Source: Gp6-AA40 sp035492455 (GTDB lineage Bacteria; Acidobacteriota; Vicinamibacteria; Vicinamibacterales; UBA2999). From it: a stretch of DNA of 64,000 nucleotides. The DNA lies in the NCBI GenBank assembly GCA_035492455.1, contig DATJJE010000036.1, positions 39,617 to 103,616 of the forward strand, read 5' to 3'. The notes under the pieces are model-generated. The model searched no databases, was not told where the DNA came from, and saw only the letters and a program-made list of their open reading frames with translations. This document shows positions 50,682 to 59,038 of this stretch, piece by piece (within the stretch, counting starts at the first letter, position 1; each line of letters begins with the position of its first letter). Made by a program: the position numbers and the translations under genes.

Positions 50682-51659
50682 ATGGCTGTGCGCTCGAAGT
50701 GGCAGTCCCTCCCAACCGAAGCCATCAATCCCGCCACCCTCGGTATCGACAAGCTGACTGCCGGCGACATCGTTGAATTGATGTTGAGCGAGGATCGCAA
50801 GATGCTCGCCGCGGTGCAGCGCGAGCATGAACGGATCGCCGTCGGCATCGAGATGATCGCGACCGCGCTGCGCAAGGAAGGGCGCGTCATCTTTGTCGGG
50901 GCAGGCACGAGCGGCCGCCTCGGCATCCTCGAATCGGCGGAGATGCCGCCGACCTTCAGCACCGATCCGAACCTGGTGCAGGCCATCATGGCCGGAGGCC
51001 GCGGCGCAATCTTCAGCGCCAAAGAGGGCGTCGAAGATAACTACGAAGAAGGCGCGCGCTCGATCATGCGTATGCGGCCGACCAAGCGCGATCTGGTAAT
51101 CGGCGTGTCGGCAAGCGGCATGACGCAGTTCGTCCGCGGCGCGCTCACGCGCGCACGGCGCGCCGGCGCACGCATTATCTTCGTCACCTGCGATCCGCAT
51201 ACCGAGCTGCAGACGTTCGTCGATTTGACCATTTCGCCTGCCGTCGGTGCCGAGGTGATCGCCGGCTCAACCCGCCTCAAGGCCGGCACCGCCACAAAGA
51301 TGGTGCTCAACATGCTGACGACCGGCGCCATGGTGCGCATCGGCAAGACGTACGGCAATCTGATGGTCGACGTACAGACCGGATCTGAGAAATTGAAGGA
51401 TCGCGCGCGGCGCATCGTGAACATCGTCACCGGCCTCGAATACGAAGAGGCGGATAAGCTGCTGAAGAAGGCGCACTGGAATGTGAAGGCCGCGATCGTG
51501 ATGCAGAAAACGAGTCTGCCCTATCCCAAGGCGATCACGCGTCTGCGCAAGGCGCACGACTCGATGCGCGAAGCGCTCGGCGAGGATATCGAGCCTCGTC
51601 TCCGCGGCATGCTGCAGGGCGCCGCCGAGGCCGCACGCAACAACGGCGGCAAACCGTAG
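50682..51659 (+). CDS. murQ: N-acetylmuramic acid 6-phosphate etherase
   Basis: Cleaves the lactyl ether of MurNAc-6-P to give GlcNAc-6-P during cell-wall recycling. 325 aa with the SIS-domain phosphosugar site VFVGAGTSGRLGILESAEMPPTF, GVSASGMTQFVRGAL, and AGSTRLKAGTATKMVLNMLTT, all family signatures. Divergent from xerD with 65 bp between. Its neighbours process the product. Confidence 0.94.
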   Translation: MAVRSKWQSLPTEAINPATLGIDKLTAGDIVELMLSEDRKMLAAVQREHERIAVGIEMIATALRKEGRVIFVGAGTSGRLGILESAEMPPTFSTDPNLVQAIMAGGRGAIFSAKEGVEDNYEEGARSIMRMRPTKRDLVIGVSASGMTQFVRGALTRARRAGARIIFVTCDPHTELQTFVDLTISPAVGAEVIAGSTRLKAGTATKMVLNMLTTGAMVRIGKTYGNLMVDVQTGSEKLKDRARRIVNIVTGLEYEEADKLLKKAHWNVKAAIVMQKTSLPYPKAITRLRKAHDSMREALGEDIEPRLRGMLQGAAEAARNNGGKP

Positions 51660-51677
51660 ACACGCCTACGCGCAAAA

Positions 51678-51736
51678 GCCGACCTGCCTCGGCTTCGGCG
51701 GACCACCGTAGCCTTGGCGAAGGTGGTTAGGTCGGC
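51678..51736. repeat. Nested inverted repeat between convergent murQ and nagB
   Basis: Outer arms GCCGACCT (51678-51685) and AGGTCGGC (51729-51736) enclose inner arms ACCACC (51702-51707) and GGTGGT (51722-51727), around GTAGCCTTGGCGA. It covers most of the 67-bp gap and could end both transcripts. Confidence 0.6.
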
Positions 51737-52464
51737 CTGATGCGCGACGCTGCCTCTCGATCCAGCAACAACTCGACGTCCCTGTGCAGCTGCAGCATCG
51801 ACGCAGGCACACGCGTCGTAATCCGACCGTTCACCGTCTGGCGGACGCAGTCCGCCTTCTTCTCGCCCGTCGCCACAAGGACGATGCGCCGGGCGTGCAG
51901 GATGGTGCCGATGCCCATAGATAGCGCTTCGCGCGGGACGCGCGACGGATCGTTGCCGAAGAGCGCGGCATTGTCGCGCCGTGTTGACTCCATCAGCGTC
52001 ACACGATGCGTGTGCACCGGAAGATCGTCGGCTGGCTCGTTGAAGCCGACGTGGCCATTGCTGCCGATGCCGAGCAGCTGCAGATCGATTCCGCCGGCCG
52101 CAGCAATGGCTTGTTCGTAGCGCCGGCATTCGGCATCCAGATCCGCGGCAACGCCGTCCAGAAAATGAATGCGGTTTCGCTGCAGGTTCACGCCGCGGAA
52201 CAGATGCTCCTCCATGAACGAGCGGAAGCTGCCGCGGTGTGTCGCCGCGACGCCGGCGAATTCATCCAGATTGAACGTCGATGCGCGCGACCAGTCCATC
52301 TTCCCTGCCGCGTGCATCCGCTGCATTTCGGCATAGCCGTCAACAGGGGTTCGACCGGATGCGAGACCGAGCACCGCATCTGGTTTCGCGCGGAGCGCAG
52401 AAGCAATACGTTGCGCGAGCGCGTCAGCAACCTCTTCGCTGTTGTTGAGGACGGTAATGGTCAC
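51727..52464 (-). CDS. nagB: Glucosamine-6-phosphate deaminase
   Basis: Converts GlcN-6-P to fructose-6-P and ammonia. The 245-aa product shows LGLASGRTPVDGY, the catalytic Asp in TFNLDEFAG, and GIGSNGHVGFNEP with the ring-opening His, as well as the late ATGEKKADCVRQ segment. GTG start. It connects MurQ and NagK products to central metabolism; I see no nagA in the window. Confidence 0.93.
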   Translation of the reverse strand: MTITVLNNSEEVADALAQRIASALRAKPDAVLGLASGRTPVDGYAEMQRMHAAGKMDWSRASTFNLDEFAGVAATHRGSFRSFMEEHLFRGVNLQRNRIHFLDGVAADLDAECRRYEQAIAAAGGIDLQLLGIGSNGHVGFNEPADDLPVHTHRVTLMESTRRDNAALFGNDPSRVPREALSMGIGTILHARRIVLVATGEKKADCVRQTVNGRITTRVPASMLQLHRDVELLLDREAASRIRPT

Positions 52465-52470
52465 GCGGAC

Positions 52471-53400
52471 TCAAACATACGTGGGAAGTGCGAACGACCC
52501 GCGCGCTGCCGCCAGCGCGAGCCGCACCGCGCCGATTGCCGGCTCGACTTCAAGCCGTCGCACGTGCGTGCGCGGTGCGATCTCCGACAGCCGTCGCGTC
52601 ACATCCTCGACAAGCCACGGAATGCCGCGGAAGATCCCGCCCGCAAGGACGGTCGGAAACGCCTTGCCGCGCATCTCCAGGCGGCCGATGACGGAAGCCG
52701 CAGCCGATGCGAGCTCCCCGCCGGCGCGCGTGAGGATATCCGCGGCAATCGCATCGCGCTGTTCCATCGCCCGCTGCACCAGGCCCGCGATACCCGCGAT
52801 CGTGTGACGATGAACGTCGCGGTAGTAAATCTCGTGAATCAACTGTTTGGGCGTGGATAGATCGAGGTGGTCGAGAATCATCGGCGTCAGCAGCGTGGCA
52901 GGGCCGCGTCCATCGAATTGCCTCACAACTGCGGTCAATGCGGCGCGGCCGATCCAGAAGCCGCCGCCCTCATCGCCTAGCAGATACCCCCATCCACCGG
53001 CTCGCGCGGCGCGACCGGACGAGTCGCGGCCGTAGGCAATTGATCCAGTTCCTGCGACCACGACGACACCCTCGCGATCTTCAGCCCCCGCCACCAGCGC
53101 AACCAGTGCGTCGTTTACGACGATCACTTTGGCCTTGAACCCGATGCGGCGCATGATGCTCTCGACCGCGGCTGTATCGTCAGGGCGATCGACCCCAGCG
53201 ATGCCGAGACAGATAGCCTGCGGACGAACGTCTCGATCGCCAATCGCGGCATCCATCACGTGATGCAGCACTTTCTCTACCTCGAGTTCGCCCGCCGCCT
53301 GCAGGTTCGCGCCGCCGCCGCGCGCTTCGCCGATGATGCGGCCATCCTCGTCGGCGAGCAGACACATCGTTTTTGTGCCGCCCGCATCTATGCCGAGCAC
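52471..53400 (-). CDS. BadF/BadG/NagK-type N-acetylglucosamine kinase
   Basis: A 309-aa ASKHA kinase with phosphate-1 motif LGIDAGGTKTMCLLADE, AICLGIAGVDRPDD, VNDALVALVAG, the adenosine region VVVVAGTGSIAYG, and GGWGYLLGDEGGGFWIG, typical of GlcNAc/GlcN kinases. GTG 53400 is preferred: GGAGG lies 6 nt before it, whereas it directly abuts the ATG at 53406. Located between nagB and a GHL10 gene, so an amino-sugar substrate is likely. Confidence 0.85.
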   Translation of the reverse strand: MLGIDAGGTKTMCLLADEDGRIIGEARGGGANLQAAGELEVEKVLHHVMDAAIGDRDVRPQAICLGIAGVDRPDDTAAVESIMRRIGFKAKVIVVNDALVALVAGAEDREGVVVVAGTGSIAYGRDSSGRAARAGGWGYLLGDEGGGFWIGRAALTAVVRQFDGRGPATLLTPMILDHLDLSTPKQLIHEIYYRDVHRHTIAGIAGLVQRAMEQRDAIAADILTRAGGELASAAASVIGRLEMRGKAFPTVLAGGIFRGIPWLVEDVTRRLSEIAPRTHVRRLEVEPAIGAVRLALAAARGSFALPTYV

Positions 53401-53443
53401 ATGCATCCTCCGAAAATTGTAGTACAGTCAGCGCTTCTTCCAG

Positions 53444-54505
53444 ATGAGACGACCGCTTCTCTTCATCGCGCCCATTCTTTGTGCGCTCGTTTCCATCCTT
53501 TCTCCGCTGCAGGCGGCCGAACCGGCCGACACGGTACGCCCACTGTGGGTCCGTCGCGCCAACGTCGAGTCCGAAGAGGCTATCCGGCGGTTCGTCACCT
53601 CCGCCTCAAACGCCGGGTTCAACACTCTCTTCATCCAGGCGCTGGACGACGACGCGACCGTGACGCAGTTCGACCCGATCGCGGAGACGATCGCGCAGGC
53701 GCATACGGTCGGAATGCGGGTGCATGCGTGGATCGATATCGCGCGGGTCACGTCGCCCGGAGAGCTGCCGTTTGCGCGCACCCACGTCGTCTATCAACAC
53801 CCCGAATGGCTGATGGTTCCGCGCGCGCTAGCCGCGGAGTTGCTGACTATCGATGTACATAGTCCGGACTATCTGGGGCGGCTCGCCCGCTGGACACGCG
53901 CCAACACCGATCGTGCTGATGGCCTCTACGTTTCCCCCACGCAATCGGACGCCGCGGCATACGTCGCCGAAATCGTGCGCGCGCTCGCCGCGCGCTACGC
54001 GTTCGACGGTGTCTATTTCGATCACGCGCAGTACCCGGCCGCCGATTTTGATTACAGCGGCAGGTCGATCGCCGCATTCCGCGACGCAATGCGGACGCAG
54101 CTGACGCTCGCCGAACGTCAGCGCATCGACTCCGCCGAGGCGATCGATCCATTCGCATATCCAAACGAGTTGCCGGAGCAATGGCGCCTGTTCCGTCAGT
54201 CGCAGCTCACGGCGCTGGTCGCGCGACTCCGCAGTGCGGTCAAGGCCGTCCGCCCCGAGGCGATCGTGAGCGCCGCGATCACATTTGATCCGGCGATTGC
54301 CGAGCGAGATCATCTGCAGGATTGGCGAACCTGGGTGGACAACGGGTTCCTCGACGCGCTCTGCCCGATTGTCGCTGCGGGTGACGCAGCCAAAGTCGCC
54401 GCGCAGCTTTCGGAGATGGCTGCGTTTGCAGCCGGGCGCCCCGTGTGGGTACCAGTGACGACGCCGCCGGCGGGGTTTGCGCGCATCGCCAACCGCGTTC
54501 CCTGA
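53444..54505 (+). CDS. Exported GHL10/DUF187-type glycoside hydrolase-like protein
   Basis: 353 aa. Signal peptide at 1-24 (LLFIAPILCALVSILSPLQAAE). The TIM-barrel features of the GHL10 (YngK-like) family follow: PLWVRRANVESEEAIRRFVTSASNAGFNTLFIQ, GMRVHAWIDI, LTIDVHSPDYLGRL, YAFDGVYFDHAQYP and VSAAITFDP. The putative catalytic Asp is in GVYFDHAQYP. The family is linked to cell-wall glycans; the bond cleaved is not known here. The stop overlaps the next gene (TGATG). Confidence 0.8.
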   Translation: MRRPLLFIAPILCALVSILSPLQAAEPADTVRPLWVRRANVESEEAIRRFVTSASNAGFNTLFIQALDDDATVTQFDPIAETIAQAHTVGMRVHAWIDIARVTSPGELPFARTHVVYQHPEWLMVPRALAAELLTIDVHSPDYLGRLARWTRANTDRADGLYVSPTQSDAAAYVAEIVRALAARYAFDGVYFDHAQYPAADFDYSGRSIAAFRDAMRTQLTLAERQRIDSAEAIDPFAYPNELPEQWRLFRQSQLTALVARLRSAVKAVRPEAIVSAAITFDPAIAERDHLQDWRTWVDNGFLDALCPIVAAGDAAKVAAQLSEMAAFAAGRPVWVPVTTPPAGFARIANRVP

Positions 54506-55548
54506 TGTTTCACGCTGCACGGCAGCTGCTCGACCAGGCGACGTCCGAGCGCGCTTTTCCTGCTGCCGTCATCGAAGTCGGCACAACCGGCCAGATGCTG
54601 TGGCGCGAGGCGTTCGGCCGCCTTACCTACGCCGACGACGCTCCGCGCACCACCGACGACACGATCTTCGATCTCGCCTCGCTCACAAAAGTCATCTCCA
54701 CAACCCCGCTGGTGATGCAGCAGCTCGAGCGCGGAGTGCTCGCGCTTGACGACCTCGTATCGGGCCATGTTGCCGAATGGCGACACGAGGATCGGTCCGG
54801 TGTCACGCTGCGCGATCTGCTCGCGCATTGTTCCGGTTTGCCGGCGTGGCGTCCTTATTACAAGCAGCTTGACGGTCGCGAGATGTACGAGCGCGCCATT
54901 TCCGCGGAGCCACTCGAGTACGCGCCGCGCACGCGCTCGATATACAGCGATCTCGATTTCATCCTGCTTGGCTTCATCGTCCACGGGCGGATGGCACTGA
55001 CCGAGCGCTTCGCGCTGATGCTCTCGCAGATGGGCATCGTCGAAGAGCTCCAATTCAACCCGCCGCAACTATGGCGCGCGCGCACAGCGCCGACCGAGTT
55101 CGACCAATGGCGCGGACGGCTGCTCGTCGGCGAAGTGCACGACGAGAACGCGGCCGCGCTCGGCGGCATTGCCGGGCACGCGGGGCTATTCGGCACGGCC
55201 GCATCCGTAGGCGCGTATGCCCGCCATCTGATGCAGGTGCTCGATGGGCGCTCGGGTGTATTCCGCCGAACCACACTCGAGGAGTTCGTTTCGAAACGAG
55301 CGGACATTCCCGGCAGCTCGCGCGCGCTCGGCTGGGACACGATGCTGCCGACTTCATCGTGTGGAACGAAGATGTCGGCGCGTGCATTCGGCCACACGGG
55401 GTTTACCGGGACGTCGTTGTGGATTGATGCAGAGAAGGATGTTTACGTCGTGCTGCTGACCAACCGCGTGCATCCGACCAGGAGCAACGAGGCGATCAAG
55501 CGGATACGCCCAGCCGTGCACGATTCAGTGATCAGCGAATTGCGCTGA
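54505..55548 (+). CDS. Beta-lactamase-fold serine hydrolase
   Basis: A 347-aa class C beta-lactamase-like protein. Nucleophile Ser59 lies in ASLTK (SxxK), the second motif is Tyr147-Ser-Asp, and HTGFTGTSLW stands in for the K-T-G strand. GIAGHAGLFGTA is typical of the AmiE/EstB side of the family. No signal peptide is visible from ATG 54505. Next to murQ, nagB and nagK it could be a muropeptide amidase like Bacillus AmiE; that is inference, since this fold also covers esterases and peptidases. Confidence 0.8.
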   Translation: MFHAARQLLDQATSERAFPAAVIEVGTTGQMLWREAFGRLTYADDAPRTTDDTIFDLASLTKVISTTPLVMQQLERGVLALDDLVSGHVAEWRHEDRSGVTLRDLLAHCSGLPAWRPYYKQLDGREMYERAISAEPLEYAPRTRSIYSDLDFILLGFIVHGRMALTERFALMLSQMGIVEELQFNPPQLWRARTAPTEFDQWRGRLLVGEVHDENAAALGGIAGHAGLFGTAASVGAYARHLMQVLDGRSGVFRRTTLEEFVSKRADIPGSSRALGWDTMLPTSSCGTKMSARAFGHTGFTGTSLWIDAEKDVYVVLLTNRVHPTRSNEAIKRIRPAVHDSVISELR

Positions 55549-55551
55549 TCG

Positions 55552-56145
55552 CTATTTTCCGGGCAGGTGACGCCGGATGTCAGGCCAGAATTCGGACCAG
55601 AGATTGCCGACGAATCTGCCAGCGAACGCGGTTCCTTCACGCAGCGCCACCTGCTGCCATTCGTCGAGCGACGGCGGCAGCCACGCGTTCTGTATCACGC
55701 TGCCACTCGCCGTTCCCGCGTAGCGCGCCCAGGCCGGCGCCAGATGTCCGTCGGCGCGTCGCGCGAGGAATGTGAGCTTCGCCGCGTTCGCCGCGCGATC
55801 GCGCAGGCTGTCGCACGAACAGCGGAAGTACCGCGGATCTTCGCCCCATGCCGATCCGAGTGCGGCTTCAATGGAGTTCGACGTGGCAATCGCCGCGTCA
55901 CGGCCAACGTAGCGCCGACCGAAGCCACGCCAGCTATGTTCCCACTCCTCCGGCCAGTCGGTGTACGTCTGGATGCCGGCGACAAATACGCCGGCCGTCA
56001 GGCTTCGCGGTCCGTACACCGATGTGCCTACCCACTTTGCACGTTCACCTGGCGTGATCGGATGCGCCGGTAAATCCTGGGCTCGCACCACGGCGGGCGC
56101 GCCCACCAGCGAGACGAGTGTTGAGAGTGCGGCGAACAATTTCAT
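55552..56145 (-). CDS. Exported protein of unknown function
   Basis: 197 aa with a signal peptide (MKLFAALSTLVSLVGAPAVVRAQ). The mature part has short Gly/Ala-rich membrane-active stretches (SLTAGVFVAGIQTY, ARYAGTASGSVIQNAW) and a WGEDPRYFRCSCDS motif. I do not recognise a named family, though similar exported proteins with an EDPRYF motif occur in Acidobacteria as far as I recall. ATG 56145 is chosen for the signal peptide. It is the last gene of the minus-strand pilus/secretin operon. Confidence 0.6.
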   Translation of the reverse strand: MKLFAALSTLVSLVGAPAVVRAQDLPAHPITPGERAKWVGTSVYGPRSLTAGVFVAGIQTYTDWPEEWEHSWRGFGRRYVGRDAAIATSNSIEAALGSAWGEDPRYFRCSCDSLRDRAANAAKLTFLARRADGHLAPAWARYAGTASGSVIQNAWLPPSLDEWQQVALREGTAFAGRFVGNLWSEFWPDIRRHLPGK

Positions 56146-56153
56146 CGTAGCCG

Positions 56154-56921
56154 TCAGCGTCCGCCGCGGCCCGGCGCAGGCACGAAGACGCTGCCCGGAT
56201 TGGAACCAAACGGCCCACCCTGAGCGCCGCCGCGCGGACCGAACGGACCCTGCGGCTGATTGCCCTGACCGCGGCCGCCCCTGCCTTCTCCAGGAGGGAA
56301 CCCGCCCGGCTGCTGGCCCTGGCCACCACGTCCGCGCCCGCCGATACCGCCTGGAGGCCCGCCCGGCAGGTTGATACCGCCTGTCGGAGTCTGCGAGCCA
56401 GTCGGCGCACCGGCGCGGTTGCTCACCTGCTGTGCGACGAACACCCACTCGTTGTACTTGTCGTGCCCGTTGTAGACGCGAAGGGACGTCGCCGTGCTCT
56501 TGCTCGCCACGCCGATGATGCCGCCCTGCGCGATAGGCGTGCCGACAACTGTCGTCGGGCGTTGTTGCGGCTGCCCCTGCGTCGGAATGGTGCCGCCAGC
56601 GGCGCCCGGCTGCCCCGACGTCTGCTGGTTCGCGTAGAGGACCTGGAACTCACCGTCATTCGTCATCGGATCTTTGTACTTCTTGCGGAGGAAGTGCTCG
56701 TTTAGCAGGATGTCGAGCGTGGGCGGAAACGTGTTGGCGTACTTGCGCTGGAACAGCATGACGGCGCGCGCGTACTGCTGACCGCGGAAGATCAACTCCG
56801 CTTCCTTCTCGCGCTGCATCGCCGTCTTCCACGCGGGCAACGCCATCGTCATGAAGACGGCCATGATGGTCATCCCGACCAGCAGCGCCGCCATCGCAAA
56901 GCCGGCGTTCTTCTGGCGCAT
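56154..56921 (-). CDS. Pilin-like protein with Gly/Pro-rich tail
   Basis: 255 aa. Short basic leader MRQKNAG, then a hydrophobic helix FAMAALLVGMTIMAVFMTMALP and an amphipathic continuation (KTAMQREKEAELIFRGQQYARAVMLFQRKY), which is the pseudopilin layout. The position normally held by Glu5 is Ala12 in precursor numbering. After a DPMTNDGEFQVLY motif shared with GspG-like proteins comes a Gln/Gly/Pro/Arg-rich, probably disordered tail (from about 105 onwards). Confidence 0.75.
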   Translation of the reverse strand: MRQKNAGFAMAALLVGMTIMAVFMTMALPAWKTAMQREKEAELIFRGQQYARAVMLFQRKYANTFPPTLDILLNEHFLRKKYKDPMTNDGEFQVLYANQQTSGQPGAAGGTIPTQGQPQQRPTTVVGTPIAQGGIIGVASKSTATSLRVYNGHDKYNEWVFVAQQVSNRAGAPTGSQTPTGGINLPGGPPGGIGGRGRGGQGQQPGGFPPGEGRGGRGQGNQPQGPFGPRGGAQGGPFGSNPGSVFVPAPGRGGR

Positions 56922-56927
56922 GATTGC

Positions 56928-58145
56928 TTACGGCGTGACCGTCACCACCGTAACGGCGGTGGTGGTATTGCCGCTCCCATCGGTCTCCGTCGCTTTCACG
57001 CTGTAGCTGCCGGTGCTGCCGTAGCGGTGGCTGACGGTCGACGCTGAATTGATCGCGCCGAGATCGATCGAATCACCATCACCGAAATCGAGGGTCACGT
57101 CCTTTACGCCGTTGGCCGTTGCCGGTGTGACGGTGAATACGAAGGTTGTCGTGGTGGTTCCGCTGCTCGGGCTCACCGATATGGCGACACTCGGCGGCGG
57201 CGCAACCGTGACAGACGTCGTCGTCTGATAGGTGATGCCATCCTGATTCGCAGTGGCAGTGATGCCATAGCTACCTGGGTTGCGGTACGAATGGCCAACC
57301 GTCTGCGCGGACCGCACCGTACCGAGCGACGAGGTGTTGCCGTCACCCCAGTCGATGACTACGTTGGGTGAGGTATCGGTAGCCGGCGTGACGGTGAGCA
57401 ACACCGGCTGGCCGACCGCGGGACTGGCCGGAGTCACCGACAGCGTCACCGAGGCCGCCGGGTTGACGTTGACGTCGACCGTTGCGGGGGTGGCCGCGCC
57501 TGCGCTCGCCGTGACGGTCGCCTTCCTGTTCGTCGTCAGCGACACCTCCGCGACCCCGTTCTGGTCGGTGATCGCGGTCGTCGAACTCAATGTTCCAGCA
57601 GTCGTTGAGAAGCTGACGGGAACGCCAGCGACCGGATTGTTGTCAGTCGAACTCGCTCCGCCGGTGACGCTGGCAGATATTTCAACCGTCCCTCCGCTCG
57701 CCGCCACAGTGGACGGATTCGCCCGCACAGAAATCTTCGTCGCCGCCGCTGAACCAACAGTGATCTTCACGACGTTCGTCGTCGTCGCCGTGGTGCCGGT
57801 ACCGCTGGTGCCCGCTGCACCGCCGGAGATGGCGTGAATCTCCGCAACGCCGGAGGAAGCGCCCGCCTGGAACGTGGCAACCGCTACCCCGTTCGTCGTC
57901 TGCGCTTCAGTCGGCGTAACCGCACCGAGTGTCGTCGTGAAACGCACCGTGGTGCCGTTCTGAACGGGGGTCCCACTTGATTCCGAGACAAATGCCGTCA
58001 ATCCAACGCTGCCGTTGGTGGGAACCGTCGTCGCGTTGGCGGAAAGCGTGATCGACGAGTTCGCCGGAGCTAGCAGCGGCACCTTGTCGCATGCCGCAAG
58101 CAGCGCCACCAGACCGACGAGCACCGCGTGAACAAAGAGCTTCAT
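56928..58145 (-). CDS. Lipoprotein with Ig-like and PKD domains
   Basis: 405 aa. Lipobox LLAAC gives Cys19. Two invasin/BIG1-type Ig-like domains follow (about 25-130 and 135-225, with NGVAVATFQAG and NGVAEVSLTT strands), then two PKD domains (about 230-405) with VIDWGDGNTSSLG and TLDFGDGDSIDLG and their HSY/HRY strands. Such domains bind surfaces, glycans or proteins. Placement among pilin genes suggests it supports or displays the secretion machine (inference). ATG 58145 is chosen for the lipoprotein signal. Confidence 0.82.
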   Translation of the reverse strand: MKLFVHAVLVGLVALLAACDKVPLLAPANSSITLSANATTVPTNGSVGLTAFVSESSGTPVQNGTTVRFTTTLGAVTPTEAQTTNGVAVATFQAGASSGVAEIHAISGGAAGTSGTGTTATTTNVVKITVGSAAATKISVRANPSTVAASGGTVEISASVTGGASSTDNNPVAGVPVSFSTTAGTLSSTTAITDQNGVAEVSLTTNRKATVTASAGAATPATVDVNVNPAASVTLSVTPASPAVGQPVLLTVTPATDTSPNVVIDWGDGNTSSLGTVRSAQTVGHSYRNPGSYGITATANQDGITYQTTTSVTVAPPPSVAISVSPSSGTTTTTFVFTVTPATANGVKDVTLDFGDGDSIDLGAINSASTVSHRYGSTGSYSVKATETDGSGNTTTAVTVVTVTP

Positions 58146-58588
58146 CAATCCCATTCCGAATATTTGGTCCCGTCGAGTGCGGTCAGCTCGGAGCCACTCC
58201 TCACATCGTACACGCCGGGTTGCGCGGTCGGATTGTTCGGATCCGGTTCCGACGGAACCTCCCGCCACGTGTCCACCGAGTTCGTGAACGGATCCTTGGG
58301 AATCGCCCGGAGGTATTTGTCGGATACGAGATCCTGCAGAGTGGCGGGGTACTGTCCCTTGTCGGCGTAGTACTGATCGATGGCGTCGCGCATCCGGAAG
58401 AGGTCTTCTTTCAGCACTGATTCCTTCGCGCGGGTAACGCTGTTCGAGTAGAGCGTCAGGCCGACGCTGGCCAGCACGACGATGAGCGCCATCACCACCA
58501 TCACCTCGATGAGGGTGAATCCGGTGATCCGGGATCCGGGATTGGGGATCCGAATGGGTCGCTTACCAGTCACGGTACTTCGTTCCAT
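58145..58588 (-). CDS. Type II secretion-type pseudopilin (GspG-like)
   Basis: About 147 aa from ATG 58588 (GTG 58573 is possible). The prepilin site is RITG|FTLIEVMVVMALIVVLASV, with Glu at +5. The C-terminal region has RAIPKDPFTNSVDTW and ALDGTKYSEWD, typical of GspG-like major pseudopilins. The leader is long, about 23 aa, because a GGGATCC-type heptamer array adds RPIRIPNPGSRI before the cleavage site. It overlaps the neighbouring pseudopilin gene. Confidence 0.85.
   Translation of the reverse strand: MERSTVTGKRPIRIPNPGSRITGFTLIEVMVVMALIVVLASVGLTLYSNSVTRAKESVLKEDLFRMRDAIDQYYADKGQYPATLQDLVSDKYLRAIPKDPFTNSVDTWREVPSEPDPNNPTAQPGVYDVRSGSELTALDGTKYSEWD
58524..58558. repeat. Heptamer array in a pseudopilin leader
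   Basis: Five 7-bp units related to GGGATCC (exact at 58531-58537 and 58545-58551). On the minus strand they encode the long leader of the pseudopilin, ending just before its prepilin cleavage site. Confidence 0.75.
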
Positions 58589-59033
58589 CCAGAGCCGTGC
58601 CGTCGCTCTTCGTATACACATCGAATACGTTCTGCCCGCCCCATGACGTCGAGTCGGGCTTGTCCTGATAGGACCGCAGCCCCCACTCCATGCCGTTGGT
58701 CATCGGATCAACAGGGATGCGCCGCAGGAATTTCAACTTCGTACCCGTCGCATCGTTGGCTCGGGCCACACCTTCGACAAGCGTCTCGAGGTCCGCCGGA
58801 TAGCCCTGGTTTTCCGGGCTCAGTTCGGTGGTCGGAATCTGCCCCATGTCGACTGCGTCTTTGAACTTGTCGATCGCGGTCCGGATCTCACGGAGATTGC
58901 GGCGCAACTCCGCTTCGCGCTGCCGCTGCGACGTCACCTGCGCCAGCGGCAGCACGGCTGACGCAAGGATCATCAGGATCGTGACGACCACGAGTAGCTC
59001 AATGAAGGTGTATCCGCGATGACCCTTGAACAT
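58563..59033 (-). CDS. Type II secretion-type pseudopilin (GspG-like)
   Basis: 156 aa. Leader MFKGHRG, cleavage before YTFIELLVVVTILMILASAVLP with Glu at +5, then an amphipathic helix (RQREAELRRNLREIRTAIDKFKD) and GspG-like IPVDPMTNGMEWGLRSYQDKP and DGTALDGTKYRDW. Same ending as its neighbour, so the two are probably paralogues by duplication. It follows the secretin gene. Confidence 0.88.
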   Translation of the reverse strand: MFKGHRGYTFIELLVVVTILMILASAVLPLAQVTSQRQREAELRRNLREIRTAIDKFKDAVDMGQIPTTELSPENQGYPADLETLVEGVARANDATGTKLKFLRRIPVDPMTNGMEWGLRSYQDKPDSTSWGGQNVFDVYTKSDGTALDGTKYRDW

Positions 59034-59038
59034 CTGTC

